Positions 1 through 7,216 of a stretch of DNA of 64,000 bases are shown piece by piece. The notes under the pieces were generated by a model. It was not told where the DNA came from. It saw only the letters and a program-made list of their open reading frames with translations, and did not search any database. Numbering within the stretch: the first letter of the stretch is position 1; every line of letters starts with the position of its first letter. The translations under genes and the position numbers were made by a program. Location of the stretch: contig QZFT01000031.1 in the NCBI GenBank assembly GCA_003600225.1, positions 1-64,000 of the forward strand, in the 5' to 3' direction. The stretch comes from Pseudonocardiaceae bacterium YIM PH 21723. GTDB taxonomy: Bacteria; Actinomycetota; Actinomycetes; Mycobacteriales; Pseudonocardiaceae.

Positions 1-130
1 GGTCCATCGACACCACCAGACCCGGCGACACCACCCACCGGATCATGGAAACGACAGGGGCACGAGAGTCATACCGGGCCTGGCGACCAGAGCTCGATCA
101 ACGAGCCACGAGAAAGGTAACGGGCACACC

Positions 131-493
131 GGCCTGGTGGGGATGAGCCGCTTCCGCGGGGGACCTGAAGGACGCCATCGTTTACCTGAGCGCACTGAAG
201 GACGCCATCGTTTACCTGGGGTAAATGGTGGCGTCCTTCAGGTACTTCCCGTCCACAATGGACACTCGTCACGGCGTGTCGCGCCGTTTCCGCAGCGTGT
301 CGCCCCACTTGTCATGGCTATTAGTCACGACAAGTGCCACTTGTCGTGGATAAAAGCCGCGACAAGTGGGACGAGATAGCCCGCGCAGCGCCCCGACCCC
401 ACCAGACAGGCGTGCCCCCACCAGACAGCCAGGCAGGAAAGATCCCGCCCGCCACCCGTCTCCCCCTCCAAAGCCGCCTTCGACAACAAGCCA
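131..493. repeat. Interspersed long-inverted-repeat element, copy 1 (left arm truncated)
   Basis: This non-coding block shares its right arm (about 382-493) with copies near 28.7 kb and 40.6 kb. Only the inner end of the left arm (132-150) is present, so the copy is truncated. The core holds two hairpin modules. The first is ACCTGAAGGACGCC at 163-176 pairing with GGCGTCCTTCAGGT at 230-243. The second is CACGACAAGTG at 326-336 pairing with its complement at 338-348. A GTCCA-CAA-TGGAC palindrome lies at 251-263, followed by a GC-rich stretch with two GTGTCGC repeats. There is no transposase and I believe no coding capacity. In bases 1-130 I see nothing recognisable. Confidence 0.75.
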
Positions 494-511
494 GAAGTAA
501 CCCCCACAGCC

Positions 512-1684
512 TCACCCAAGGCGCAGCCCGAGCAGCGCGGCGCAGACGCCGCGCACGGCGGCCGGAGCGTGCCGCCGGCCGCCGGCGTGCGCGACCTGCG
601 CGGCGACCGACAGCGCGGCGTGCACCCGCAGCCGGGCGACCACCGGTTCCAGGTCGGGCTGGTCCAGCCGCAGCAGATGGGCGAGCTCGTTGACGAAGTC
701 CCGCTGGGCTCGCAGCATCTCGTCTCGCTCCGGCGCCGGCAGGTGTTCGAGCTCGGTGAACACCAGCGTGAACAGTTCCGGATCGGCCTGGGAGCGTCGC
801 ACGTAGACGTCCATCAGGTCGCGCAGCGCGGTTGCGGCATCCGGTGAGTACCGGTACGCGGTCGCCAGTTCCCCGGCCAGCGCCGCCGCTCCCCGGCGGA
901 ACATGGTGATCAGCAGGTCCAGCTTGGTCGGCCAGTGGTTGTAGACGCTGGGCCCGGCGATGCCGACGGCCTGGCCGATGTCCTCGATGCCCACCTGCGC
1001 GTAGCCACGTCCGGCGAACATCCGCATGGCCACCGCGAGCAACTCCTCCCGCCGGGAGGCGGGCCGCAGCACCTGGTCCACCACGGCCGCCGGTGGTTCC
1101 AGCTCCGGTGGGGTCGCGTCCAGCGCGGTGTCGATCAGCCCGGCCAGCAGCCGGTCATAGCCGGGCCGGGGCAGTTCCAGGTGGTGGTAGGACTGGCTGA
1201 GCAACACGGCGAGCACCGACCAGCTGATCAGCTCGGCCGATCTGCCGGGCAGTTCCGGCCTGATCCGCCGGACGAAGGCGGTCAGCCCGTGCCGGATCTC
1301 CCGCAGCACGGTGTTCAGGCTCGCCTGCGCCTCCGGGCTGAGATCCCGGGCCTCCCGTTGCCACAGCGGCCCGATGTACCGGTGGTCGATCGCGTAACCG
1401 GCCAGCGCGGACGCCGCCGAAGCCCGGTCGGCTTCACCGAGTCCGGCGACCAGCTCCCGCATCGGCGCCAGGCCGAAGGCGACCACCTGTTCCAGCACCT
1501 CGCGTTTGCCGCCGAAGTGGCGGTACAACGCGGACGGTCCGATGCCGACGGCCTGCGCCAGGTCGCTCATCCCGACCTTGGCGTACCCGCGCGAGCCGAA
1601 CAGCTCCGCCGCGGCGGCGATGATCAGCTCTCGCCGGTTGCGCGGACGGGTACCACGCGGCGGCACACCCAGGCCGTCGGTCAT
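512..1684 (-). CDS. Tandem-domain TetR family transcriptional regulator
   Basis: The 390-residue protein carries two complete TetR DNA-binding domains. One lies at about residues 15-62 (helix-turn-helix ending SALYRHFGGKRE), the other at about 207-255 (ending SVYNHWPTKLD), each followed by an all-helical ligand-binding-like segment. Ordinary TetR repressors are about 200 residues with one domain, so this is a covalent dimer-like fusion. It starts at an ATG preceded by AGGGG. The gene is the last of a five-gene minus-strand operon, 12 bp after the SDR gene, so it probably regulates that operon and possibly the divergent acyl-CoA synthetase. The effector is unknown; an acyl-CoA or steroid-type ligand is my inference from the neighbours. 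Confidence 0.88.
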   Translation of the reverse strand: MTDGLGVPPRGTRPRNRRELIIAAAAELFGSRGYAKVGMSDLAQAVGIGPSALYRHFGGKREVLEQVVAFGLAPMRELVAGLGEADRASAASALAGYAIDHRYIGPLWQREARDLSPEAQASLNTVLREIRHGLTAFVRRIRPELPGRSAELISWSVLAVLLSQSYHHLELPRPGYDRLLAGLIDTALDATPPELEPPAAVVDQVLRPASRREELLAVAMRMFAGRGYAQVGIEDIGQAVGIAGPSVYNHWPTKLDLLITMFRRGAAALAGELATAYRYSPDAATALRDLMDVYVRRSQADPELFTLVFTELEHLPAPERDEMLRAQRDFVNELAHLLRLDQPDLEPVVARLRVHAALSVAAQVAHAGGRRHAPAAVRGVCAALLGLRLG

Positions 1685-1696
1685 CGGACCCCTGTC

Positions 1697-2527
1697 TCAG
1701 ATGAAGAACCCGCCGCCGCAGATGAGCGTCTGCGCGCTGACGTAGTCGGATTCCGGCAGGCAGAGCAGGTAGACCGAGCCCGCGGCCTCGGCGGGCGTGC
1801 CCGCGCGGCCGAGCGGGATCATCTGCTCCATGGCGGACAACAGGTGCGGGTTCACCCCGACCTTGATCTCCTTGCCCTGCACGTCGATGGTCGCATCGCC
1901 GTCGGCCGGGGCCTCGGTGAGCCGGGTCTTGATCAGGCCGAAGGCCACCGTGTTGACCGTGACGTTGTACCGGCCCCATTCCTTGGCGAGGGCCTTGGTC
2001 AGGCCGGTGATGCCCGCCTTGGCCGCCGCGTAGTTGGCCTGGCCGGCGTTACCACCCAGCCCGGCGATCGACGAGATGTTGACGACCTTGCGGCAGGACA
2101 CCGGCTCGCCGTTCGCCTTGGCCTGCTTCACCGCGGCGGAGATGACCGGCTGCGCGGCCCGCAGGATCCGGAACGGCGCCTTGAGGTGCACGTCCAGGAT
2201 CGCGTCCCACTGCTCGTCGGTCATCTTCTGGATGACGCTGTCCCAGGTGTAACCGGCGTTGTTGATGATGATGTCCAGCCCGCCGAAGGAGTCCACCGCG
2301 GTCTGCACGAACCGCTCGGCGAACCCGTCGTCGGTGACACTGCCGACGCAGGCCACGGCCTTGCCGCCTGAAGCCACAATGGCTTCGACGGTCTCCTTGG
2401 CCGGACCCTCGTCCAGGTCGTTCACCACGACCGACGCGCCTTCACCGGCGAGCTTGCGGGCGATCTCCGCGCCGATGCCCCGGCCGGAGCCGGAGACGAT
2501 GGCGACCTTGCCGTCGAGCGTTCCCAT
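1697..2527 (-). CDS. SDR family NAD(P)-dependent oxidoreductase (3-hydroxyacyl-CoA or 3-oxoacyl reductase type)
   Basis: This 276-residue classical short-chain dehydrogenase has the nucleotide-binding motif SGSGRGIG near the N-terminus, NNAG near residue 90, and a catalytic Ser-Tyr-Lys set in NISSIAG and NYAAAKAG. An insertion of about 15 residues before the catalytic Ser (around AVKQAKANGEP) is typical of the FabG/HSD17B4-like SDRs of actinobacterial lipid and steroid degradation. It probably interconverts 3-hydroxyacyl- and 3-oxoacyl-CoA as the third step of a beta-oxidation-like cycle. The hydratase genes lie just upstream and the TetR gene just downstream. The substrate cannot be told from sequence. 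Confidence 0.9.
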   Translation of the reverse strand: MGTLDGKVAIVSGSGRGIGAEIARKLAGEGASVVVNDLDEGPAKETVEAIVASGGKAVACVGSVTDDGFAERFVQTAVDSFGGLDIIINNAGYTWDSVIQKMTDEQWDAILDVHLKAPFRILRAAQPVISAAVKQAKANGEPVSCRKVVNISSIAGLGGNAGQANYAAAKAGITGLTKALAKEWGRYNVTVNTVAFGLIKTRLTEAPADGDATIDVQGKEIKVGVNPHLLSAMEQMIPLGRAGTPAEAAGSVYLLCLPESDYVSAQTLICGGGFFI

Positions 2528-2540
2528 GAGAAGAGCCTTT

Positions 2541-2933
2541 CTAGTCGACGGCGACGGTCGCGACGCCGGTCAGGGTGGGGGTGCCGTCCTCGAGCGCGAC
2601 GAGCAGTTCGACGGTGGCCAGGCCGTTCTCGACGGCGGTGACCCGGCCGCTGGCGGTCGGCCTGCCGTGCACCGGGGTGATCGAGGTGAAGCGCACCTGC
2701 CAGTCCCGGATGCGGTTCTGCGGCACCCAGTTGGTGAGCAGCCTGCCCAGGTAGGCCATGGACAACATGCCGTGCGCGAACACGTCCTCCATGCCCGCCG
2801 AGCGGGCGTTGTCCAGGTCGATGTGGATCGGGTTGTGGTCGCCGGAGGCGCCCGCGAACAGGGCGAGGGTCGTCCGGGAGATCGGCTCGACGGTCAGCGG
2901 CGGCAGCTCGGTGCCGGGTACGAGGTTGGTCAT
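2541..2933 (-). CDS. MaoC-like hot-dog hydratase subunit
   Basis: This 130-residue single hot-dog protein carries the hydratase-2 signature GASGDHNPIHID, including the catalytic Asp and His. Such short MaoC proteins usually work as one half of a heterodimer with a second hot-dog protein that lacks the catalytic pair. That partner is the gene immediately upstream, overlapping by 4 bp (ATGA), which suggests translational coupling. The likely reaction is hydration of an enoyl-CoA. Known heterodimers of this design include mycobacterial HadAB and ChsH1/ChsH2; the gene arrangement with a thiolase resembles the latter. Confidence 0.87.
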   Translation of the reverse strand: MTNLVPGTELPPLTVEPISRTTLALFAGASGDHNPIHIDLDNARSAGMEDVFAHGMLSMAYLGRLLTNWVPQNRIRDWQVRFTSITPVHGRPTASGRVTAVENGLATVELLVALEDGTPTLTGVATVAVD

Positions 2934-3388
2934 GCCGTCACCTCCGGGTTGCGCACCACGAGCAGGGTGCTGAGGTCGGCGATCGGCTCGCCGTCGTGGG
3001 TCACCTCGGTCTTCTTGGTCACCAGCTCCATGGCCCCACCCTTCTTGCTGGCCACATCGGTCACCTTGGTGGTCAGCCGCAGCGTGTCCCCGGCATACGC
3101 GGGCGCGTAGTAGGTGAAGGACTGTTCGCCGTGCAGCACCCGGCGCAGGTCGATGCCGAGCGCGTCGAGCCAGGCGACGCCGTTGGGCCGCTCCAGCTCC
3201 AGGCTGAAGTAGAAGGTGGGCGGCACCGGCAGATCCGGATGACCGGCGGCCTCCGCCGCCGCCAGGTCGAAGTACACCGGGTCGGTCTGCCCGATCGCCT
3301 TCGCGAAGAAGGCCAGGCGGCCGCGCTCGACGGTGACTTCGAGGGGTTCGAAGTGGTACGCCGCGGCCAGGGCCGGGTCGATGGGCAT
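2930..3388 (-). CDS. MaoC-type hydratase, non-catalytic partner subunit (FAS1-like dehydratase domain)
   Basis: The 152-residue protein matches the N-terminal half of double hot-dog hydratases (MaoC_dehydrat_N type). It has the typical FFAKAIGQTDPVYFD segment near residue 30 and no GDxNPxH catalytic motif. I start it at the ATG at 3388 (MPIDPAL) because the longer frame would run back into the thiolase gene. That start lies 3 bp from the thiolase stop codon. It overlaps the catalytic subunit gene by 4 bp, so the two are probably made in equal amounts and form a heterodimer that hydrates a bulky enoyl-CoA. Confidence 0.85.
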   Translation of the reverse strand: MPIDPALAAAYHFEPLEVTVERGRLAFFAKAIGQTDPVYFDLAAAEAAGHPDLPVPPTFYFSLELERPNGVAWLDALGIDLRRVLHGEQSFTYYAPAYAGDTLRLTTKVTDVASKKGGAMELVTKKTEVTHDGEPIADLSTLLVVRNPEVTA

Positions 3389-3390
3389 GA

Positions 3391-4575
3391 TCAACTCACC
3401 TTCTCGTACAGGGTGACGACGGCGGCGCCACCGAGACCGATGTTGTGCTGCAACGCGAGGGAAGCCTGGTCGACCTGGCGGCCACACGCATCTCCACGCA
3501 GCTGCCAGACCAGCTCGGCGCACTGCGCGAGCCCGGTGGCACCCAGCGGATGCCCCTTGGACAGCAGTCCGCCGGACGGATTGGTGACCACCCGGCCGCC
3601 GTAGGTGTTGTCCCCGTCGGCGATGAACTTGGCCGCGGTGCCCTCACCGGTCAGCCCGAGGGCCTCGTAGGTGAGCACCTCGTTGGTGGAGAAGCAGTCG
3701 TGCAGCTCGACGACCGGGATGTCGAGCGGGTCCACGCCCGCCGCCTGATACACCTGCTGAGCTGCGGCTTTGGTCATGTCGTAGCCGACGAGCCGCATCA
3801 GGTCACCGTCGAAGGAGCTGGGGGTGTCCGTGGTCATGGCCTGCGCGGTGATGGCCACGTCGGCCCGCAGTCCGTGCCTGCGGGCGAACTCCTGGCTGAC
3901 GATCACGGCGGCGGCCGCGCCGCAGGTCGGCGGGCAGCATTGCAACCGGGTCAGCGGGCCGAAGATCCGCGGGGAGGCCAGCACCTCCTCGGCGGTGACC
4001 GGCGCGGTGAACACCGCGTACGGGTTCTTCGCCGCGTGCCTGCGGGACTTCACCGAGATCTGCGCGAAGACGGCCGGGTCCACGTCGTACTTCTCGCAGT
4101 AGGCGGCACCCGCGCCACCGAAGTACTTGGGAGCCATCGGGATGTCGGCGGTGTCGGCGAACGCCCGGTTCACCACGTCGTCGAACCGGTCGAAGGTGCC
4201 CGGCCGGTCGTCCCAGTGCGCCTTGAGCGCGCCGCGCTGCATCTGCTCGAAGCCGAAGGCCAGCACGCAGTCCGCGGCACCGGAGGCGACGGCCTGCCTG
4301 GCCAGGAACAACGCGGAGGACCCGGTGGAGCAGTTGTTGTTCACGTTGACCACCGGCATGCCGGTCATCCCGACCCGGTACAACGCGTTCTGCCCGTTGG
4401 TCGAGTCGCCGTACACATAGCCGGCGTAGGCCCCCTGGATCACCGACAGGTCGATCCCGGCATCGGCCAGCGCCGCCTTGATCGCGCCCTCGGCCAGGAC
4501 GTCGTAGGTGTCGCTCTTGCTCGGCGTCGCGAAGGGGACCATGCCGACCCCCGCGACGAACACGCGCTCCGCCAT
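3391..4575 (-). CDS. SCP-x/Ltp-type thiolase (lipid-transfer protein family)
   Basis: This 394-residue thiolase has the acylatable cysteine in NNNCSTGSS near residue 90, HDCFSTNE in the central part and GHPLGATG near the C-terminus. The C-terminal motif is HNIGLGGA rather than the CxG of biosynthetic thiolases, a feature of the SCP2/Ltp subfamily that cleaves branched or steroid side-chain acyl-CoAs or acts as a retro-aldolase. It is the first gene of the operon and has a clear AAGGAG ribosome site. The MaoC pair directly downstream recalls the mycobacterial ltp2-chsH1-chsH2 arrangement, so a partner role with the hot-dog proteins is possible. Confidence 0.88.
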   Translation of the reverse strand: MAERVFVAGVGMVPFATPSKSDTYDVLAEGAIKAALADAGIDLSVIQGAYAGYVYGDSTNGQNALYRVGMTGMPVVNVNNNCSTGSSALFLARQAVASGAADCVLAFGFEQMQRGALKAHWDDRPGTFDRFDDVVNRAFADTADIPMAPKYFGGAGAAYCEKYDVDPAVFAQISVKSRRHAAKNPYAVFTAPVTAEEVLASPRIFGPLTRLQCCPPTCGAAAAVIVSQEFARRHGLRADVAITAQAMTTDTPSSFDGDLMRLVGYDMTKAAAQQVYQAAGVDPLDIPVVELHDCFSTNEVLTYEALGLTGEGTAAKFIADGDNTYGGRVVTNPSGGLLSKGHPLGATGLAQCAELVWQLRGDACGRQVDQASLALQHNIGLGGAAVVTLYEKVS

Positions 4576-4681
4576 CCGAACTCCTTACTAATGGACGTTC
4601 ACTTGATACCGGCTTGGCACGTAATGGACAATGCCTGTGTCGTGGAACACGCTTGGCCACGTTCACAAGCCGGGAGCACGC
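4576..4681. promoter_or_regulatory. Divergent promoter region between the thiolase operon and the acyl-CoA synthetase
   Basis: This 106-bp gap separates two divergent lipid genes, so it should contain both promoters and probably the TetR operator. A near-palindrome, TGGACGTTCA at 4592-4601, and a repeated TAATGGAC at 4589-4596 and 4623-4630 are the only candidate operator sequences I see. The assignment is weak. Confidence 0.35.
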
Positions 4682-6226
4682 ATGTACCTCACGCAGGGAC
4701 TTCACCGAGCCGTGCAGCAACAACCGGACGCGGTGATGACCGTCTGCGGTGACCGCACCCGCACCTTCACCGAGGTGGCCGACCGGGTGGCCAGGCTGGC
4801 CGGCGCGCTGCGCGAACTCGGCGTGCGGCCCGGCGACCGGGTGGCGATGCTCGCGTTGAACTCGGACCGGTACAGCGAGTACCTGCTGGCCACCCCGTGG
4901 GCGGACGCGGTGCTGAACCCGGTGAACTTCCGCTGGAGTCCGGCGGAGATCGCCTACTCACTCCGCGACTCGGACTCCAAGGTCCTGCTGGTGGACGACA
5001 TGTTCGCCCCCATGGTGCCCACCCTGCGCGAACAGGTGCCCGGCCTCGGCATGGTGATCCACACCGGCGACGGCCGCGCCCCACACATGACGGCGGCCTA
5101 CGAGGAGCTGATCGCCCAGGCGGACCCGGTGCCCGACGCGCGCCGGGGCGGAGATGAGCTGGCCGGGCTGTTCTACACCGGCGGCACCACCGGCTTCCCC
5201 AAGGGCGTGATGCTCTCGCACGCGAACCTGATGACCTCCTGGCTCGGCTCGGCGGCCTCCGGCCTGATGGTCCGGCCGGGAGCGCAGACCCTGCACGTCG
5301 CGCCGATGTTCCACCTGGCCGACCTGGCCTCCTGGGGCGCGACCCTGCTGGTGGGCGGCGGCCACGTGATGATCCCGGCTTTCGACCCGGCCGCGGTGCT
5401 CGCCGCGATCGAGGCGCACCGGATCACCGACGCCCTGCTGGTCCCGACGATGATCCAGCTGCTGGTCGATCACCCCGCCGTGGCCGGGCACGACCTGAGC
5501 AGCCTGCGCCGGGTGACCTACGGCGCGTCCCCGATCCCCCAGGCCGTACTGGAACGAGCCATGCGCGCGTTGCCGGAGGCCAGGTTCACCCAGGCCTACG
5601 GGATGACCGAGCTCGCCCCGATCGCCACCCTGCTGAGCCACGAGGAACATCGCGGTGACCTGCTGCGTTCCGCCGGCCGGGCGGCCCCGCACGCGGAGGT
5701 GCGGGTGGTGGATCCGGACGGCGCCGAGCTGCCGCGTGGAACCGTCGGCGAAGTGGTGATCCGCGGCGGTCATGTGATGCAGGGTTACTGGCGCAAGCCG
5801 GAGGAGACGGCCGCGGCGCTGCGCGACGGCTGGATGCACTCCGGCGATGGCGGCCGGATGGACGAGAACGGCTACCTGTTCATCGTCGACCGGATCAAGG
5901 ACATGATCGTCTCCGGCGGGGAGAACGTGTACTCGGTGGAGGTGGAGAGCGCGGTCTCCCACCATCCGGCCGTCGCCCAGTGCGCGGTGATCGGCGTACC
6001 GGATCCGGAGTGGGGCGAGCGGGTCCACGCCGTGCTAGTGCTCAAGCCCGGCGCGGCGGTGGAGTGCGCTGAACTGCGGGAACACGTGAAAACGCGGATC
6101 GCCGGCTACAAGGCGCCACGCAGCATCGAGATCGTGGAGGCGCTACCGGTGTCCGGCGCGGGCAAGATCCTCAAGCGCGAACTGCGGGATCGTTACTGGG
6201 GCCAGGAGGACCGTCGCGTCCACTAG
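4682..6226 (+). CDS. Acyl-CoA synthetase (AMP-forming, FadD type)
   Basis: The 514-residue ANL-superfamily enzyme activates a fatty or carboxylic acid to acyl-CoA through an acyl-adenylate. Visible motifs are the P-loop YTGGTTGFPKG near residue 165, YGMTE near 310, the SGD/DRIKDMIVSGGEN hinge region and the C-terminal lysine in GAGKILKREL. I chose the ATG at 4682 over the one 51 bp upstream because GGGAG precedes it and the family begins just before this point. It is transcribed divergently from the thiolase operon and would supply its CoA-ester substrate. It has no membrane segment and should be cytoplasmic. Confidence 0.92.
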   Translation: MYLTQGLHRAVQQQPDAVMTVCGDRTRTFTEVADRVARLAGALRELGVRPGDRVAMLALNSDRYSEYLLATPWADAVLNPVNFRWSPAEIAYSLRDSDSKVLLVDDMFAPMVPTLREQVPGLGMVIHTGDGRAPHMTAAYEELIAQADPVPDARRGGDELAGLFYTGGTTGFPKGVMLSHANLMTSWLGSAASGLMVRPGAQTLHVAPMFHLADLASWGATLLVGGGHVMIPAFDPAAVLAAIEAHRITDALLVPTMIQLLVDHPAVAGHDLSSLRRVTYGASPIPQAVLERAMRALPEARFTQAYGMTELAPIATLLSHEEHRGDLLRSAGRAAPHAEVRVVDPDGAELPRGTVGEVVIRGGHVMQGYWRKPEETAAALRDGWMHSGDGGRMDENGYLFIVDRIKDMIVSGGENVYSVEVESAVSHHPAVAQCAVIGVPDPEWGERVHAVLVLKPGAAVECAELREHVKTRIAGYKAPRSIEIVEALPVSGAGKILKRELRDRYWGQEDRRVH

Positions 6227-6522
6227 TGAAGCCCGAAAAGGACGACCAGCGCGATCGGGGCGGCCGCCAATCCGAGCAGGGCCGCTCCGGTGCCGATGAC
6301 GAAACCGGACCGCACGTTCGACGCGAGGCCGATCCACAAGGCCAGCACTGTGATCGTCACGGAGACGCAGAGGGCCGGCAGGCCGACGTACAGCGCCAGC
6401 GCGATCACCCAGCCATTCGACTGAGATTCGATCCAGCCGATGCCGGCCGCCACCGCGACCACATACCAGCCGAACGCCCACCCCAGGGCGCGCCCGCCAG
6501 TCGAGTCCCCAGAGCCACTCAT
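6223..6522 (-). CDS. Small multi-spanning membrane protein
   Basis: This 99-residue protein has about three hydrophobic segments (roughly 13-32, 35-60 and 68-95) and no recognisable family motif. I start it at the ATG at 6522, which has a G-rich sequence upstream; a longer frame to 6597 adds a polar arginine-rich stretch that looks non-coding. Its stop overlaps the convergent acyl-CoA synthetase stop. It is the first of several small membrane-protein genes on this strand downstream of the acyltransferase gene. Confidence 0.6.
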   Translation of the reverse strand: MSGSGDSTGGRALGWAFGWYVVAVAAGIGWIESQSNGWVIALALYVGLPALCVSVTITVLALWIGLASNVRSGFVIGTGAALLGLAAAPIALVVLFGLH

Positions 6523-6565
6523 GACCCCAGGATGCGGGCAGGCCACCGGAGACACATCCGTACGA

Positions 6566-6724
6566 CTACTCAGTCGCCTGCCCGCGCTCCCGCGCACGGC
6601 GTTCGTCCGCGTCCCGGATACCGTGCCGGACGGCCGCCCGGATCACGAGGTAGGCGACGAGTGCCGGTAAGCCGACGTACAGCAGAACGATCAACAACTC
6701 GCCAATCCCCACATTGGTGTACAT
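6566..6724 (-). CDS. Small single-span membrane protein, paralogue A
   Basis: This 52-residue reading frame begins MYTNVGIGELL. It has one hydrophobic segment (about residues 7-30, ending ALVAYLVIRAAV) and a highly charged tail, RHGIRDADERRARERG. Two paralogues follow on the same strand at 6787-6942 and 7070-7195 with almost identical second halves. Conservation is concentrated in the coding frame, with mostly synonymous or conservative changes, which supports real genes. The predicted topology is N-out with a cytoplasmic basic-acidic tail. I do not recognise the family. Confidence 0.6.
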   Translation of the reverse strand: MYTNVGIGELLIVLLYVGLPALVAYLVIRAAVRHGIRDADERRARERGQATE

Positions 6725-6786
6725 GCCTGAAGCGTACGAATCCTCACTGAAAAGCAGCTAAAACTGCGTCAACCTCGGAACTGCTG

Positions 6787-6942
6787 TCAGGCGTCGCCAT
6801 TCCGTTCCCGTGCGCGACGCTCGTCCGCGTCCCGGATACCGTGCCGGACGGCCGCCCGGATCACGAGGTAGGCGACGAGCGCCGGAACGGCCACGGAGAG
6901 CAGCATGAAGAGCAGATGGAAGATCCCCAGGTTCTGCATCAT
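6787..6942 (-). CDS. Small single-span membrane protein, paralogue B
   Basis: The 51-residue frame begins MMQNLGIFHLL, has one hydrophobic stretch and then the family tail VIRAAVRHGIRDADERRARER. It lies 23 bp downstream of a duplicated stub of the O-acyltransferase 3-prime end, mirroring the 21-bp spacing between the intact acyltransferase gene and paralogue C. I see no strong ribosome site, so translation may depend on coupling. Function unknown. Confidence 0.55.
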   Translation of the reverse strand: MMQNLGIFHLLFMLLSVAVPALVAYLVIRAAVRHGIRDADERRARERNGDA

Positions 6943-6965
6943 GCCGCGAAGGTACTAGAGCATGA

Positions 6966-7022
6966 TCAGAACTGGTAGTAGAGGAACGGGCTGAAGGTGC
7001 CGGTCGCGCACGGGATCGCCGG
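6966..7022 (-). repeat. Duplicated stub of the O-acyltransferase gene 3-prime end
   Basis: This segment repeats the last 18 or so codons of the AlgI-like gene (7217-7273). About 40 bases are identical and the rest differ at only three positions, and the stub ends in TGA instead of TAG. It is followed, at nearly the same distance, by a paralogue of the small gene that follows the intact acyltransferase. The arrangement records a tandem duplication of the unit acyltransferase end plus small gene, with most of the acyltransferase copy lost. Confidence 0.85.
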
Positions 7023-7042
7023 GTTCACTGACCGACCGGACT

Positions 7043-7063
7043 CCGAAGTTGACGAGGTTCGGG
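7043..7063. repeat. Dispersed CCGAA/TTCGG hairpin repeat
   Basis: A single copy of the short hairpin family (CCGAA, loop GTTGACGAGG, TTCGG) lies between paralogue C and the acyltransferase stub. The same sequence forms an array at 51386-51707 and occurs singly near 9.25 kb and 36.2-36.4 kb. Confidence 0.8.
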
Positions 7064-7069
7064 ATGCTG

Positions 7070-7195
7070 TCAGTCCTGGCCATTTCGTTCCCGTGCGCGA
7101 CGCTCGTCTGCGTCCCGGATACCGTGCCGGACGGCCGCCCGGATCACGAAGTAGCCGACAAGCGCCGGTAATCCGATCAGCAAGATGATCTCCAC
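7070..7195 (-). CDS. Small single-span membrane protein, paralogue C
   Basis: The 41-residue frame starts at GTG (MEIILLIGLPALVG) after a good ribosome site (AGGGGTGG) and ends in the shared tail VIRAAVRHGIRDADERRARERN. Its hydrophobic segment (residues 2-18) is shorter than in paralogues A and B. It follows the acyltransferase gene by 21 bp on the same strand, so the two are probably co-transcribed. The small protein may assist the acyltransferase, which is an inference from position only. Confidence 0.6.
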   Translation of the reverse strand: MEIILLIGLPALVGYFVIRAAVRHGIRDADERRARERNGQD

Positions 7196-7216
7196 CTTGC
7201 CACCCCTATGTCTTGG

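Noticed and set aside
935-2371. Plus-strand frame of 478 codons opposite the TetR and SDR genes
   Set aside because: It overlaps two well-supported genes antisense and shows no motif.
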